Numbered from the stretch's first letter, positions 30,785 through 40,304 are shown. The stretch is DNA of 64,000 nucleotides from Oceanospirillum sp048268485 (GCA_048268485.1 JBLWVL010000001.1:1-64000), one strand, 5' to 3'. A program made the numbers and translations. The notes: generated from the letters alone by a model not told the origin.

Positions 30785-32848
30785 TCAGTCAGTATCTGCC
30801 ATTGCTGTATTGGCAAGTTCGATCATATCCAGCAGGATACGGCCGCTTTCCACGAGCTCAATATCCTGATTCGGATCTTCTTCCTCGTTCGGAATATCGC
30901 TTAGTTTTTCCAGTTGCTTGAGCCCCTTAGCGGCCCGGCGTTTATTTTCCAGAGCTAATTGCTGGGCTTCAATACGCTCACTTTCAGCTTTGCGGGCCTG
31001 CTCATTCAGACTGACCTGCTTCACAGATCGCATCTGTTCAAACAACGCCTGTTGGCCGGCAAGATACATCAGATCAGGATCTTTCTCCGCCCGGGCCTGA
31101 TGGCGATCTTTAAGCTGTGGTAACCAGAGCGAAAGCGGGCTGTACTCTTTGTGACGCACGGCCTGAACCTTATCCCAAGGTAGAGCAAATTCCAGTGCAC
31201 TTTCACCAACCTGCTCGGTGTCCACAAGGCTTGGGTACTGAATATCAGGAACAACGCCCATATGTTGAGTGCTTTCACCAGAGATCCGGTAGAACTTGGC
31301 CCGGGTTAGCTTTAATTGCCCATGATCCAAGGGAGTAACGGACTGAACTGTGCCTTTCCCGAACGTCTGGCTACCAATAACGAGACCGCGCTGATAATCC
31401 TGAATGGCTCCGGCAAAGATCTCTGATGCTGATGCGCTGAGGCGATTAACCAGAACTGCCAGCGGGCCGGTGTAGGCGACACTTTTATCCGGGTCTCCCA
31501 GAATATCAATGCGACCTTCTGCATTGCGAACCTGAACGGTCGCGCCGCGTTCGATAAACAGACCTACCAGGGAATTGGCCTCCTGTAGGGCACCGCCACC
31601 GTTGTTACGCAGATCAATCACCAGGCCATCAATATCTTCAGTCTGCAGTTCATTGATCAGGCGTAAAACATCACGGGTTGTGCTGCGATAGTCTTCTTTG
31701 CCTTGTCGCCAGGCATCGAAATCCACATAAAATGCAGGGATATCAATGATGCCGATCTTTTTGTCTTCGCCATTCTCATTCAGCGTGACAATGGATTTTT
31801 TAGCGGCCTGATCTTCCAGCTTAACGGTATTACGGACAATGGATATTACCTGAGTTTGGCTGTTGTCGGTGGCGTTGGCAGGAATCACCTGTAAACGAAC
31901 TGTGCTGGCTTTAGGGCCTCGAATCAGGTCAACGACTTCATCCAGTCGCCAGCCAACAACATCAACAATGTCTTCACCATCCTGTCCGACACCGATTATT
32001 TTATCTGCAGGCTTCAGTTCACCGGCTTTTGCCGCAGGGCCCCCGGGAACCAGGCTAACGACTTTGGTGAACTCATCTTCTGTTTGTAATAGAGCTCCAA
32101 TACCTTCCAGGGAAAGTTTCATCCGAATATTAAAGGTTTCAGAGCTGCGGGGAGACTGATATTGAGTATGAGGATCATACAGCTGCGTATAAGCATTCAT
32201 ATAGATCTGAAAGACGTCTTCACTGCGGGTTTGAGTGATACGTTTCAATTGGTTCTCAAGGCGGCGTTTCAGCGTCTTCTTTGCATCAGGAAGGTCTTTA
32301 CCGGATAGCTTAAGGCTGAGCAGGCTGTTTTCAAGGCGCTTGCTCCATAGTTGATCTAGTTCTTTCTCATCCGCTGCCCAGGCAAAGTCTTCCCGGTCAA
32401 TCATCAGGGCATCGTGCCGCTGAAAGGCGTAGTCGTCCGAAAACGTATCCAGTTGTTTTAGCTGGCTTTGAATACGGGACTCAACCTTATTCTGATATAG
32501 GTTGTAGATCTCAAAGGCGGCGGTCAGGTTGCCTTCTTTCAGGTCATCATCAAGACGATTCTGGTATTTATTAAAGTTATTGATTTCTGCCTGAGTGAAA
32601 TAAGCTTTGTTTCCATCCAGCTCTTCCAAAAAGTGCAGGTAGATCTCTTTAGATAGCTGATCGTTAAGCTCCACTTCCCGGTAATGACCATAGTTCAGGC
32701 GTTCAACGATATCCTGAGCGGCTTTTTGCTGAGATTCTGTTGGTGCCAGAGTTCCGATTGCATCAGGGACTTCAGCCAGTGCTGTGCCGATTGTAAGACT
32801 GCTGGCTAAAAGCAGTGCCAGTAAGCGGCGGGTAACCGTGGTTATCAT
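30785..32848 (-). CDS. prc: Carboxy-terminal (tail-specific) protease Prc
   Basis: The 687-aa periplasmic protease has a signal peptide (MITTVTRRLLALLLASSLTI...ALA), an N-terminal helical region, a PDZ domain around 235-310 and an S41 catalytic domain with the serine in NRLSASASEIFAGA and the lysine in SQTFGKGTVQSV. It trims proteins with non-polar C-termini and peptidoglycan enzymes. Length is close to E. coli Prc (682 aa). Confidence 0.97.
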   Translation of the reverse strand: MITTVTRRLLALLLASSLTIGTALAEVPDAIGTLAPTESQQKAAQDIVERLNYGHYREVELNDQLSKEIYLHFLEELDGNKAYFTQAEINNFNKYQNRLDDDLKEGNLTAAFEIYNLYQNKVESRIQSQLKQLDTFSDDYAFQRHDALMIDREDFAWAADEKELDQLWSKRLENSLLSLKLSGKDLPDAKKTLKRRLENQLKRITQTRSEDVFQIYMNAYTQLYDPHTQYQSPRSSETFNIRMKLSLEGIGALLQTEDEFTKVVSLVPGGPAAKAGELKPADKIIGVGQDGEDIVDVVGWRLDEVVDLIRGPKASTVRLQVIPANATDNSQTQVISIVRNTVKLEDQAAKKSIVTLNENGEDKKIGIIDIPAFYVDFDAWRQGKEDYRSTTRDVLRLINELQTEDIDGLVIDLRNNGGGALQEANSLVGLFIERGATVQVRNAEGRIDILGDPDKSVAYTGPLAVLVNRLSASASEIFAGAIQDYQRGLVIGSQTFGKGTVQSVTPLDHGQLKLTRAKFYRISGESTQHMGVVPDIQYPSLVDTEQVGESALEFALPWDKVQAVRHKEYSPLSLWLPQLKDRHQARAEKDPDLMYLAGQQALFEQMRSVKQVSLNEQARKAESERIEAQQLALENKRRAAKGLKQLEKLSDIPNEEEDPNQDIELVESGRILLDMIELANTAMADTD

Positions 32849-33047
32849 TCAACTCTCCGGGCCGGAGGCTTACTTCGTAATTGAAGGAAACCTGTTAAGT
32901 AATCTTATGAATATTGCTTGAGTTAACTCTATGACTTTGCAAAGAATATGGTTACTGTTTGTCGGGAATCAAGGCAGGCGAGATAAAATCTGCTTCATTT
33001 TCCAGAAATGCCGACCTCTTTTCGGGAATGCTAATAAAAAGTCGTGA

Positions 33048-33119
33048 TTTGTTATAATACACCATGCCGTTCGTTTTGGTTCAGTTAAGAACTGAAAAGG
33101 CCAGACGGTTTCTTTTTTT
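33048..33119 (+). promoter_or_regulatory. apeB promoter and leader terminator/attenuator
   Basis: An extended -10 (TGTTATAAT, 33050-33058) is followed within 10 bp by a folded leader: CCGT (33067-33070), TGG, TTCAGTT (33080-33086), loop AAG, AACTGAA (33090-33096), CCA, ACGG (33105-33108), then TTTCTTTTTTT (33109-33119). A terminator-like structure so close after the start and before the apeB ATG at 33146 suggests attenuation or a very short RNA. Confidence 0.5.
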
Positions 33120-33145
33120 CTTGCTTTTTTGTCGCCGGGGTACCC

Positions 33146-34441
33146 ATGACTCAGAATGATTTCAATCAGCAGCTTTTAACCTTTCTTGATGCTTCCCCTA
33201 CGCCTTTTCATGCAACAGGAAATATAGTGAAGGCGTGCGTTTCGGCGGGGTTTGAGGTGCTGGAGGAGCGTGATAGCTGGGCACTTAAGCCCGGTGGGCG
33301 TTATGTGGTAACCCGTAATCAATCTTCTGTTATTGCTTTTACACTGCCACTGAACGGTGATGCAGCAGTATCGGGTTTTCGCATGTCCGGGGCGCATACT
33401 GACAGTCCTTGTCTGAAGGTGAAAGCAAACCCTGATCAGAACGGGCAGGGTTTTTTGCGTTTAGGTGTTGAGGTCTATGGCGGTGCTTTGCTAAGTACCT
33501 GGTTTGATCGTGATCTTTCTGTTGCCGGCCGGGTTTCATATCGGGATTCTTCTGGTGGTGTCCGGCATGCTCTGATTAACTTTGAACGACCGATAGGAAC
33601 GGTGCCAAACCTGGCAATTCACCTGAATCGTGAGGCTAACAAGGGGGTTGAGATTAACGCTCAGAACCATCTGCCCATTGTTCTGATGCAACAGGAAGAG
33701 GGTGCCCAGAGCTTTGCTGGTCTGCTAAAGGGACAGCTCGAAGCCCAGGGTGTCACCGATGTCTCCGAAATTCTGGAGCATGAGTGTTTTGCTTATGATA
33801 CTCAAACCGCTGCGGTTATCGGCCTTAAAGATGATTTCATCGCCTCGGCTCGTCTTGATAACCTGCTGAGTTGCTTTATTGGCTTAAAATCTTTGCTGGA
33901 TGCTCCGCAGGAGATTCCGACACTTCTGGTGTGTAATGATCATGAGGAGGTAGGCAGTATGAGTGCATCCGGGGCTCAGGGGCCTTTCCTGCAGTCGGTC
34001 CTGAAACGTATCGCCGGACATGAAGAGCGTTATCAGCAGATGATTGCGGCCTCTATGATGGTGTCCTGTGATAATGCGCACGGTATTCACCCGAACTATG
34101 CCAGCTACCATGACAATAATCATGCCCCTCTTTTAAATGCCGGCCCGGTTATCAAACTGAACGCCAACCAGCGTTATGCTTCAAATAGCGAAAGCTCGGC
34201 TTGGTTTAAGCTTGCTTGCCAACACGCAGGGGTTGAGGTGCAAAGCTTTATTATGCGCAGTGATCTGGCTTGCGGGAGTACGATAGGGCCGATTACCTCG
34301 GCTGAGCTTGGGGTGAGGACAATTGATGTAGGTGTTCCCCAGTTTGCTATGCACTCAGTGCGTGAGCTGGCAGGAAGCCGGGATGCTTATAAGCTCTATC
34401 TGGTGCTTAAGTGTTTTAATAGCCTGCCTGATATTTCCTAG
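33146..34441 (+). CDS. apeB: M18-family aspartyl aminopeptidase
   Basis: The 431-aa protein has M18 metal-binding motifs GAHTDSPCLKVKA (His84, Asp86), CNDHEEVGSMSA and FAMHSVRELAG. It removes N-terminal acidic residues from peptides in the cytoplasm. Length is normal for bacterial members (about 430 aa). It is monocistronic with the leader structure described at 33048-33119. Confidence 0.96.
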   Translation: MTQNDFNQQLLTFLDASPTPFHATGNIVKACVSAGFEVLEERDSWALKPGGRYVVTRNQSSVIAFTLPLNGDAAVSGFRMSGAHTDSPCLKVKANPDQNGQGFLRLGVEVYGGALLSTWFDRDLSVAGRVSYRDSSGGVRHALINFERPIGTVPNLAIHLNREANKGVEINAQNHLPIVLMQQEEGAQSFAGLLKGQLEAQGVTDVSEILEHECFAYDTQTAAVIGLKDDFIASARLDNLLSCFIGLKSLLDAPQEIPTLLVCNDHEEVGSMSASGAQGPFLQSVLKRIAGHEERYQQMIAASMMVSCDNAHGIHPNYASYHDNNHAPLLNAGPVIKLNANQRYASNSESSAWFKLACQHAGVEVQSFIMRSDLACGSTIGPITSAELGVRTIDVGVPQFAMHSVRELAGSRDAYKLYLVLKCFNSLPDIS

Positions 34442-34636
34442 GTTTCATTGATATCTTGGTCAGGCTGATTCGGGAGTCTGATCAAGTTTATATCGCTTCA
34501 GAGGTGAGGCCCGGGCTTTTTCGGGTTTTGCCTTTAATAGCGAGAGGTCAGGCTAAGGTTTTCTGATAAGTGAAAAGAAAGGCAGAGTTTTAAAAATGGT
34601 GCCTTAAGAAGGGAGACGGTGAGGAATTTCAGGCAT

Positions 34637-34658
34637 AAAAAAACCGGCATTTAGCCGG
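34637..34658 (-). terminator. Intrinsic terminator of tRNA-Asn
   Basis: CCGGC (34644-34648) pairs with GCCGG (34654-34658); seven U residues follow on the minus strand. Confidence 0.85.
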
Positions 34659-34668
34659 ATTGGAAAGT

Positions 34669-34744
34669 TGGCTCCCCGAGCAGGACTCGAACCTGCGACC
34701 AATAGATTAACAGTCTACTGCTCTACCAACTGAGCTATCAGGGA
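34669..34744 (-). tRNA. tRNA-Asn (GTT)
   Basis: The 76-nt gene folds as a cloverleaf with acceptor stem TCCCTGA/TCGGGGA, D-loop AGCTCAGTTGGTAGAGC, anticodon loop with GTT, T-arm with GGTTCGAGTCC and an encoded 3' CCA. It has a good promoter and its own terminator. Confidence 0.98.
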
Positions 34745-34768
34745 ACTGTGCTCAACTTTCGAGACCGC

Positions 34769-34796
34769 ATTATAGAGATCAGAATATTTTGGTCAA
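34769..34796 (-). promoter_or_regulatory. Promoter of tRNA-Asn
   Basis: TTGACC (34791-34796), 16 bp, TATAAT (34769-34774) with a GC-rich discriminator, 25 bp upstream of the mature 5' end. Confidence 0.8.
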
Positions 34797-34936
34797 GCCT
34801 TTTTTTGAAAAAAAGATTATTTTTTAATAGGTTATATTCAAATTTCTGTATTTCACATTGCTTTTTGTTTGAATATCAGCCTCAAGGCTCTCTGGGTTAA
34901 GCGCATTAGGTTTACTGTCAAAGTGTAAGCTTTTCG

Positions 34937-37153
34937 TTATTTTGATGTATGTGTAAAAACACCATCCCAATCTTTACCGGGGGGTTGTTCTCTATACAGA
35001 TTGATCCGATCCAGGTAAATCTCATAGATCATGCGCTTTTCTTCAGTGAGCAGTTCCGATAACAGCCTTTCCGCATACCCCCAATCCTGATTTCTGAAGT
35101 GTTTTAAGGCCTGATGATAACGATCCAGAGTGTTGAGCTCAGCGTCACTCAGTGAGCCTTTTAATGCGACAGGCTCAAAGATCGCGACGGGTTCATGTTT
35201 ACCTTTTACCTTGACCAAATCGAGCTCCCGATAAAGATAATTATCGGCGGCTGCGGCGGTGGTTTCACTGACCATAAGGTCTACACCGTACTGCTTGGTG
35301 AGACCTTCCAGCCGGGAGCCCAGATTAACGGCGTCGCCCAGAACCGTGTAAGCCATCCGGAATTCTGAGCCCATGTTTCCCACGTTCATCGGCCCGGTAT
35401 TCAGGCCCACACCAATTTTTAGTTCCGGCCAACCTCGTTTTTTGAATTCAGGCCCCAGCTCTTTCATAATTTCAATCATTCGCAGGCCTGCTTCAACACC
35501 ATGTTTGGCATGCAGTGGGTCTTTGAGTGGTGCCCCCCAGAACGCCATGATGGCATCGCCCATATATTTATCGATAGTTCCGCGGTATTCATGAATAACG
35601 CCTGTCATGGGGGTCAGGAAGGCATTCATCAGGCGGGTGAGCTCTTCCGGGTTGAGACCTTCCGAAATGGTTGTGAAGCCCCGCACATCTGAGAAAAGCA
35701 CTGTCATTTCACGACTTTCACCTTCCAGGGAAATGCTGGCAGGATTCTCGTTCATTTCATCAACTAGCTCAGGTGGGACATATTGACCGAATAGGCGGGT
35801 TAACTGGCGCTTACCCCGTGATTCCACAAGGTATCCGTATGCAAGTTGGTAAGCGATAATCAGGGCGCTCAGCAGGACAGGAGTTGCCAGAGGGAAGACC
35901 CATTTATAGTCTGTCCAGAGGAGCAGGTTGCCATACCAGATACCGGTAAAAATAAGTACGGACCCGACCAGAATCGGAAGAGGGTTAAGCCTCGGGAGTG
36001 TAAAGGTCAGTAAAAGCCCCAAAAAGACCAAGAGCAGTATCTCTCCGCCAATGGTATAGCTGGGTTGGTGTTTAAATGACTGGTGCAGAATACCTGCGAT
36101 CAGGTTGGCGTGTACCTCTACCCCTGGGTAAACGCTTTGTACCGGAGTCGTTCGCAGATCCAGAAGGCCGGGGGCGCTGGTGCCGAGCAAAACGATAGCT
36201 CCCTGGAGTTTTTCTTTGGCAACGGTCTGACGGAAGATATCGATTACTGAGATATATTCAAAGGTTCCACGGCCGCCATAGTAGGGCACGAGGGCACCGG
36301 TTTGGTTATCCACAGGAATGCGAAAGCCACCAATATCCAGGGCTTCTAATGTCGGGTTGTTTTTGTCACCACTGATAATAAATTCAACCGGCGGCATTCC
36401 CAGGACGCTGCGAACAACTGACAAAGAAAGGGATTGATAATAATCCCCTTTGTATTCCTGGATCATGGGAACACGACGAAAAACACCATCCTGATCCACC
36501 AGTGGGTTATCAAAGAAACCGGCTGATAAGGCGTTTGCCTGATGGATAGGTTGGTTACCGGAAAAACGCTGCGCTTTTGGTATAGAGAGTAATTCAGGGG
36601 GGATTGGGCTCTTGATCGGTAGGGGTTCAGGCAGTACACCAACGGAGGGTGTTTCTTTTTCTGGCTCCCGGTCAAGGTAAAAGCCTAATACCGCAGGAGT
36701 TTGGCTGAGTATGTCTCCCAGTTGTCGGTCACCATCCATTGACTCGATTAACGGTGTGAGGGTTTCAGTCAATTCGGGTTTTTCTGCCAGAAGCCCTTTT
36801 AATGCTTCCGTTGCCCCCCTCTGGTCTGCTTCCGGGAATACGATATCGAACCCTAAAGTGCTGATACCGTATTCACCAAAAAGAATGTACAGCAGTTCAG
36901 CAATATACTCCCGTGGCCAGGGGAACTGCCCAATTTCTCTGAGGCTGTCTTCATCAATATCGATAATCAGAATCTGAGAATCACCCTCATTAGGCAGTGT
37001 CATATTGATACGAACATCGTAAGCGATCTGCTCAAGTTTACTGAATAGCCCAATATTCCAGTAGCCAATGGCGTGCAGTAGAAATACAGCAAGAATAAGC
37101 AGACTGCCTAAAGGGCGAATCAGTGGGGCGAGGGCTTTTTTTAACGAATCCAT
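34937..37153 (-). CDS. CHASE2-domain class III adenylate/guanylate cyclase
   Basis: The 738-aa membrane protein has an N-terminal helix (about 13-32), a periplasmic CHASE2 sensor domain (about 45-345), three further membrane helices (about 350-425) and a C-terminal class III cyclase domain with VLFSDVRGFTTISEG, DKYMGDAIMAFWG and a later AYTVLGDAVNLGSRLEG. It should make cAMP in response to an unknown extracytoplasmic signal. It stands alone between tRNA genes. Confidence 0.95.
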   Translation of the reverse strand: MDSLKKALAPLIRPLGSLLILAVFLLHAIGYWNIGLFSKLEQIAYDVRINMTLPNEGDSQILIIDIDEDSLREIGQFPWPREYIAELLYILFGEYGISTLGFDIVFPEADQRGATEALKGLLAEKPELTETLTPLIESMDGDRQLGDILSQTPAVLGFYLDREPEKETPSVGVLPEPLPIKSPIPPELLSIPKAQRFSGNQPIHQANALSAGFFDNPLVDQDGVFRRVPMIQEYKGDYYQSLSLSVVRSVLGMPPVEFIISGDKNNPTLEALDIGGFRIPVDNQTGALVPYYGGRGTFEYISVIDIFRQTVAKEKLQGAIVLLGTSAPGLLDLRTTPVQSVYPGVEVHANLIAGILHQSFKHQPSYTIGGEILLLVFLGLLLTFTLPRLNPLPILVGSVLIFTGIWYGNLLLWTDYKWVFPLATPVLLSALIIAYQLAYGYLVESRGKRQLTRLFGQYVPPELVDEMNENPASISLEGESREMTVLFSDVRGFTTISEGLNPEELTRLMNAFLTPMTGVIHEYRGTIDKYMGDAIMAFWGAPLKDPLHAKHGVEAGLRMIEIMKELGPEFKKRGWPELKIGVGLNTGPMNVGNMGSEFRMAYTVLGDAVNLGSRLEGLTKQYGVDLMVSETTAAAADNYLYRELDLVKVKGKHEPVAIFEPVALKGSLSDAELNTLDRYHQALKHFRNQDWGYAERLLSELLTEEKRMIYEIYLDRINLYREQPPGKDWDGVFTHTSK

Positions 37154-37324
37154 AGAAGAGGGTCTTCATCAGGTGATTGTTTTTTCTGAGCATACTATAG
37201 AACTGGATACAGCGAGAGCGCGGGTGTGGATTTTCGTGATAGATATCAGATGTAGAGGGTTGGTTTTTGGGCGGGGAGATACAATTGAGGTCAGCTATAG
37301 TGTTGCTGAGTGTAATATGAAGGC

Positions 37325-37354
37325 AAAAAAAAGCCGCTTCATATGAAGCGGCTT
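37325..37354 (-). terminator. Intrinsic terminator of the first tRNA-Met
   Basis: A perfect palindrome AAGCCGCTTC-ATAT-GAAGCGGCTT (37331-37354) is followed on the minus strand by a run of U residues. Confidence 0.88.
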
Positions 37355-37363
37355 TTCAGAATA

Positions 37364-37440
37364 TGGTGGCTATGGCGGGACTTGAACCTGCGACCCCAGC
37401 ATTATGAGTGCTGTGCTCTAACCAGCTGAGCTACATAGCC
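37364..37440 (-). tRNA. tRNA-Met (CAT), elongator, copy 1
   Basis: The 77-nt gene has acceptor stem GGCTATG/CATAGCC, anticodon CAT in loop CTCATAA, and an encoded CCA. The body resembles E. coli elongator tRNA-Met (stem GGCTAYG, GTTAGAGCAC) and not the initiator or tRNA-Ile2. It is identical to the copy at 37605-37681. Confidence 0.97.
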
Positions 37441-37484
37441 AAAACTGCTTTCCGATTAAACTGAACCGGAAGAAGTTGGCGCAG

Positions 37485-37513
37485 ATTATCTTTGCAATTC
37501 GATTTTCTGTCAA
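37485..37513 (-). promoter_or_regulatory. Promoter of tRNA-Met copy 1
   Basis: A consensus TTGACA (37508-37513), 17-bp spacer and GATAAT (37485-37490), with a GC-rich stretch CTGCGCC after the -10. Confidence 0.82.
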
Positions 37514-37566
37514 GCTATTTTCTTGTAAAACTATAAATAAAACAACAGGATAGAATTATCTGTAAA

Positions 37567-37595
37567 ATAAAAAGCCGCTTCATATGAAGCGGCTT
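37567..37595 (-). terminator. Intrinsic terminator of the second tRNA-Met
   Basis: The same 24-bp palindrome as at 37331-37354 recurs at 37572-37595 with a U-rich 3' end on the minus strand. Confidence 0.85.
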
Positions 37596-37604
37596 TTTAA
37601 AATA

Positions 37605-37681
37605 TGGTGGCTATGGCGGGACTTGAACCTGCGACCCCAGCATTATGAGTGCTGTGCTCTAACCAGCTGAGCTACATAGCC
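37605..37681 (-). tRNA. tRNA-Met (CAT), elongator, copy 2
   Basis: Identical in sequence to copy 1, 241 bp away, with encoded CCA. Only the flanks between the two units differ, so tRNA plus terminator was duplicated while the promoters diverged. Confidence 0.97.
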
Positions 37682-37695
37682 AATTGCGGGAGCAG

Positions 37696-37701
37696 ATTAT
37701 A
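37696..37701 (-). promoter_or_regulatory. -10 element of tRNA-Met copy 2
   Basis: A perfect TATAAT with GC-rich discriminator CTGCTCCCGC lies 15 bp upstream of the mature tRNA. The -35 is poor (TTGCAG at 16 bp). A 10-bp inverted repeat (GAGCAGATTA/TAATCTGCTC, 37690-37714) overlaps it. Confidence 0.65.
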
Positions 37702-37771
37702 CTGTAATCTGCTCTTGCTGCAAGTAATTATTTAGCGGTTTCGCTTTTTTTACAGCTAAAGCAAGATCGCT

Positions 37772-38863
37772 TTAGACATTGAAGCGGAAGTGCACCACAT
37801 CACCATCTTTCAGAATATAGTCTTTACCTTCCAATCGCCATTTACCGGCTTCTTTTGCGCCCTGTTCACCCTTATATTCAATAAAGTCGTCATAACTGAC
37901 CACTTCAGCACGAATAAAGCCTCGCTGGAAGTCGGTATGGATAACACCGGCGCCCTCAGGGGCTGTTGCGCCAATTTTAACGGTCCAGGCCCGAACCTCT
38001 TTCACACCTGCGGTGAAGTAGGTTTGCAGGCCAAGTAAGCCGTAACCGGCCCGAATAACCCGATCCAGTCCCGCTTCTTCCATGCCCAGATCGGCAAGGA
38101 ACATATCGCGCTCTTCATCGTCCAGCTCAGCGATCTCTGCTTCCAGCTTATTGCAGACCGGAACAACAATGGCGCCTTCTTCTTCGGCGATGCCTTTAAC
38201 AATATCCAGATAAGGATTGTCCTCAAAGCCATCTTCGTCAACATTGGCGATGTACATGGTGGGTTTAACGGTCAGGAAATTGTACGAACGAAGCAGTTTT
38301 TTCTCATCGTCGTTCAGGCCAAAGCTGCGCAGGGGTTTGCCTTCTGCCAGGTGAGGTTGGATTTTTTCCAGTACTGCTTTTTGTGCCTGGGCCTCTTTAT
38401 CACCGCCTTTGGCGATCTTGGTCAGGCGATGAATTGCCTTATCCACAGAGTCCATATCAGCCAGAGCCAGCTCCATATTAATAATTTCAATATCCTGGGC
38501 GGGATCAACGCGGTTCGCAACATGGATCACATTTTCGTTGTCGAAGCAGCGCACAACATGGGCAATAGCATCCGTTTCACGAATATTAGCCAGGAATTTG
38601 TTACCCAGGCCTTCACCTTTGGATGCGCCTTCCACCAGACCGGCAATATCCACAAACTCCATTGTTGTTGGTAGTACGCGCTCAGGGTTTACAATCTCTG
38701 CCAGAGCATCCAGGCGTGGGTCGGGCATCGGTACGATACCCGTATTGGGTTCGATGGTGCAGAACGGGAAGTTTTCGGCGTCAATGCCGGATTTGGTCAA
38801 AGCGTTGAACAGGGTCGATTTGCCTACGTTAGGCAGTCCGACAATACCGCAGTTAAAACCCAT
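37772..38863 (-). CDS. ychF: Redox-regulated ATPase YchF (OLA1 family)
   Basis: The 363-aa Obg-like P-loop protein begins MGFNCGIVGLPNVGKSTLFN (Walker A 8-15), has switch region FPFCTIEPNTG and a C-terminal TGS domain ending KDGDVVHFRFNV. YchF hydrolyses ATP and associates with ribosomes. It follows pth as in many proteobacteria (97-bp gap). Confidence 0.98.
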   Translation of the reverse strand: MGFNCGIVGLPNVGKSTLFNALTKSGIDAENFPFCTIEPNTGIVPMPDPRLDALAEIVNPERVLPTTMEFVDIAGLVEGASKGEGLGNKFLANIRETDAIAHVVRCFDNENVIHVANRVDPAQDIEIINMELALADMDSVDKAIHRLTKIAKGGDKEAQAQKAVLEKIQPHLAEGKPLRSFGLNDDEKKLLRSYNFLTVKPTMYIANVDEDGFEDNPYLDIVKGIAEEEGAIVVPVCNKLEAEIAELDDEERDMFLADLGMEEAGLDRVIRAGYGLLGLQTYFTAGVKEVRAWTVKIGATAPEGAGVIHTDFQRGFIRAEVVSYDDFIEYKGEQGAKEAGKWRLEGKDYILKDGDVVHFRFNV

Positions 38864-38959
38864 GATGATGATCCTGATATGCGTGGATGAACCGGCGCTT
38901 ACACCAACCGTTGGGTTGGCAGAATCCGGCAGAAAACATTACCGGTGGGGGAGAAGAGA

Positions 38960-39550
38960 TCAGGCGGACTTAAAGCTGTGCAGGCGATTCATAGCGGCGG
39001 CCCATTGGCCGGCTACTGCATCGGGTAGGGCTCTTATGGCTTCATCGATACAGTCAGCCAGAGCTTGTTGCTCTGGTTTAGGCGCCCGACCCAGCACATA
39101 TCCGGTAACCTTATCACTACTGCCCGGATGGCCGATTCCAAGCCGTAAACGGTTGAAACCTTTTTCGTTACCAAGTTTGCTGATGATATCCCGCAACCCA
39201 TTATGACCGCCGTGGCCTCCGCCTTGTTTAAAGCGGGCAGTACCCGGAGGTATGTCAAGTTCATCGTGTGCGACCAAAATCGCTTCAGGAGGGATCTTGA
39301 AGAAACCAGCAACAGCAATCAATGATTGTCCGCTGCGATTCATAAAAGTGGAGGGGATCAACAGATGAAGGTCTGACCCTTCAAAGCGGGCCTTGGCATA
39401 GAGCCCGTGGTACTTCTTTTCGGGACGCAGGCTAACACCGCAGTGTTTTGCCAGCGCCTCGACGAACCAGGCTCCGGCGTTGTGACGGGTTTGCTCATAC
39501 TCTGCTCCGGGATTCCCCAGACCAACGATTAGCTTAATACCTTCACTCAT
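38960..39550 (-). CDS. pth: Peptidyl-tRNA hydrolase
   Basis: The 196-aa protein has the Pth motif GLGNPGAEYEQTRHNAG with catalytic His23, then FMNRSG and HDELDIPPG. It recycles peptidyl-tRNA released from stalled ribosomes. It sits 32 bp downstream of rplY, the conserved order prs-rplY-pth-ychF. Confidence 0.98.
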   Translation of the reverse strand: MSEGIKLIVGLGNPGAEYEQTRHNAGAWFVEALAKHCGVSLRPEKKYHGLYAKARFEGSDLHLLIPSTFMNRSGQSLIAVAGFFKIPPEAILVAHDELDIPPGTARFKQGGGHGGHNGLRDIISKLGNEKGFNRLRLGIGHPGSSDKVTGYVLGRAPKPEQQALADCIDEAIRALPDAVAGQWAAAMNRLHSFKSA

Positions 39551-39582
39551 ACCGAAACCCCGTTCAGAAAGTCAGCGCAGGA

Positions 39583-40212
39583 TTACTCCTCGCCAGCTTC
39601 CTCTTCTTCAGCTTCATCTGCAGCGCTACCTTTAGGTGTCGTTACAGATACAACGCCATCATTGTGGTCTGCGCCTTTGCTCAGAGCAACAACGTCAACG
39701 CCCACTGGCAATGCCAGATCAGACAGGTGGATCGTCTGGCCTTTTTCCAGCTCGGCTACGTCAACATTGATCGCATCCGGAATCTGGTGAGGCAGTGCTG
39801 CGATTTCAACTTCAGTCAGCAGGCGCATCAGAATGCCGCCCTGCATTTTAACGCCTTTACACTCTGCTTCATTAACAAAGTGAACCGGTACGTTAACAGA
39901 AACTTTAGTAGATTCATCAACACGTTGGAAGTCAGCATGCATGATAACTTCTTTGAACGGGTGACGTTGCAGGTCTTTCAGGATAACTTTTTCGTTATCT
40001 GCACCTTCGATGTTCAGTTCCAGCATGTGAGTGTAGAAACCTTCATTTTCCAGTTTCTTGAACAGCTCACGCATCTCAATAGAGATGGCTACAGGCTCTT
40101 TGCCTAATCCGTATACGATAGCCGGAGTACCTTTTTCCAGACGACGCAGGCGGCGGCTCGCACCTTTCCCTTTGTCGCTGCGTACTACAGCGTTCAGCGT
40201 AAAATCAGTCAT
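39583..40212 (-). CDS. rplY: 50S ribosomal protein L25 (CTC form)
   Basis: The 209-aa protein has an N-terminal 5S-rRNA-binding L25 domain (about 1-95) and a C-terminal CTC/TL5 beta domain, ending in an acidic tail (DEAEEEEAGEE). This long form is usual in Pseudomonas relatives, unlike the 94-aa E. coli L25. Confidence 0.97.
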   Translation of the reverse strand: MTDFTLNAVVRSDKGKGASRRLRRLEKGTPAIVYGLGKEPVAISIEMRELFKKLENEGFYTHMLELNIEGADNEKVILKDLQRHPFKEVIMHADFQRVDESTKVSVNVPVHFVNEAECKGVKMQGGILMRLLTEVEIAALPHQIPDAINVDVAELEKGQTIHLSDLALPVGVDVVALSKGADHNDGVVSVTTPKGSAADEAEEEEAGEE

Positions 40213-40304
40213 GATTACTTCCTCAGGTTTACATAAAGACAGTACAGGTTTCCGCGACCAGAAACCTGTACCCAGTTAAAATCGATTTTGCTATGGCGCT
40301 TTAA

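Noticed and set aside
34500..34530. Terminator after apeB (CCCG...CGGG followed by TTTT)
   Set aside because: The stem is only four base pairs around a U-rich loop, too weak to call.
37605..37681. tRNA-Ile2 (CAT, lysidine-modified) instead of tRNA-Met
   Set aside because: The body matches E. coli elongator tRNA-Met (GGCTAYG acceptor stem, GTTAGAGCAC) and both copies are identical.
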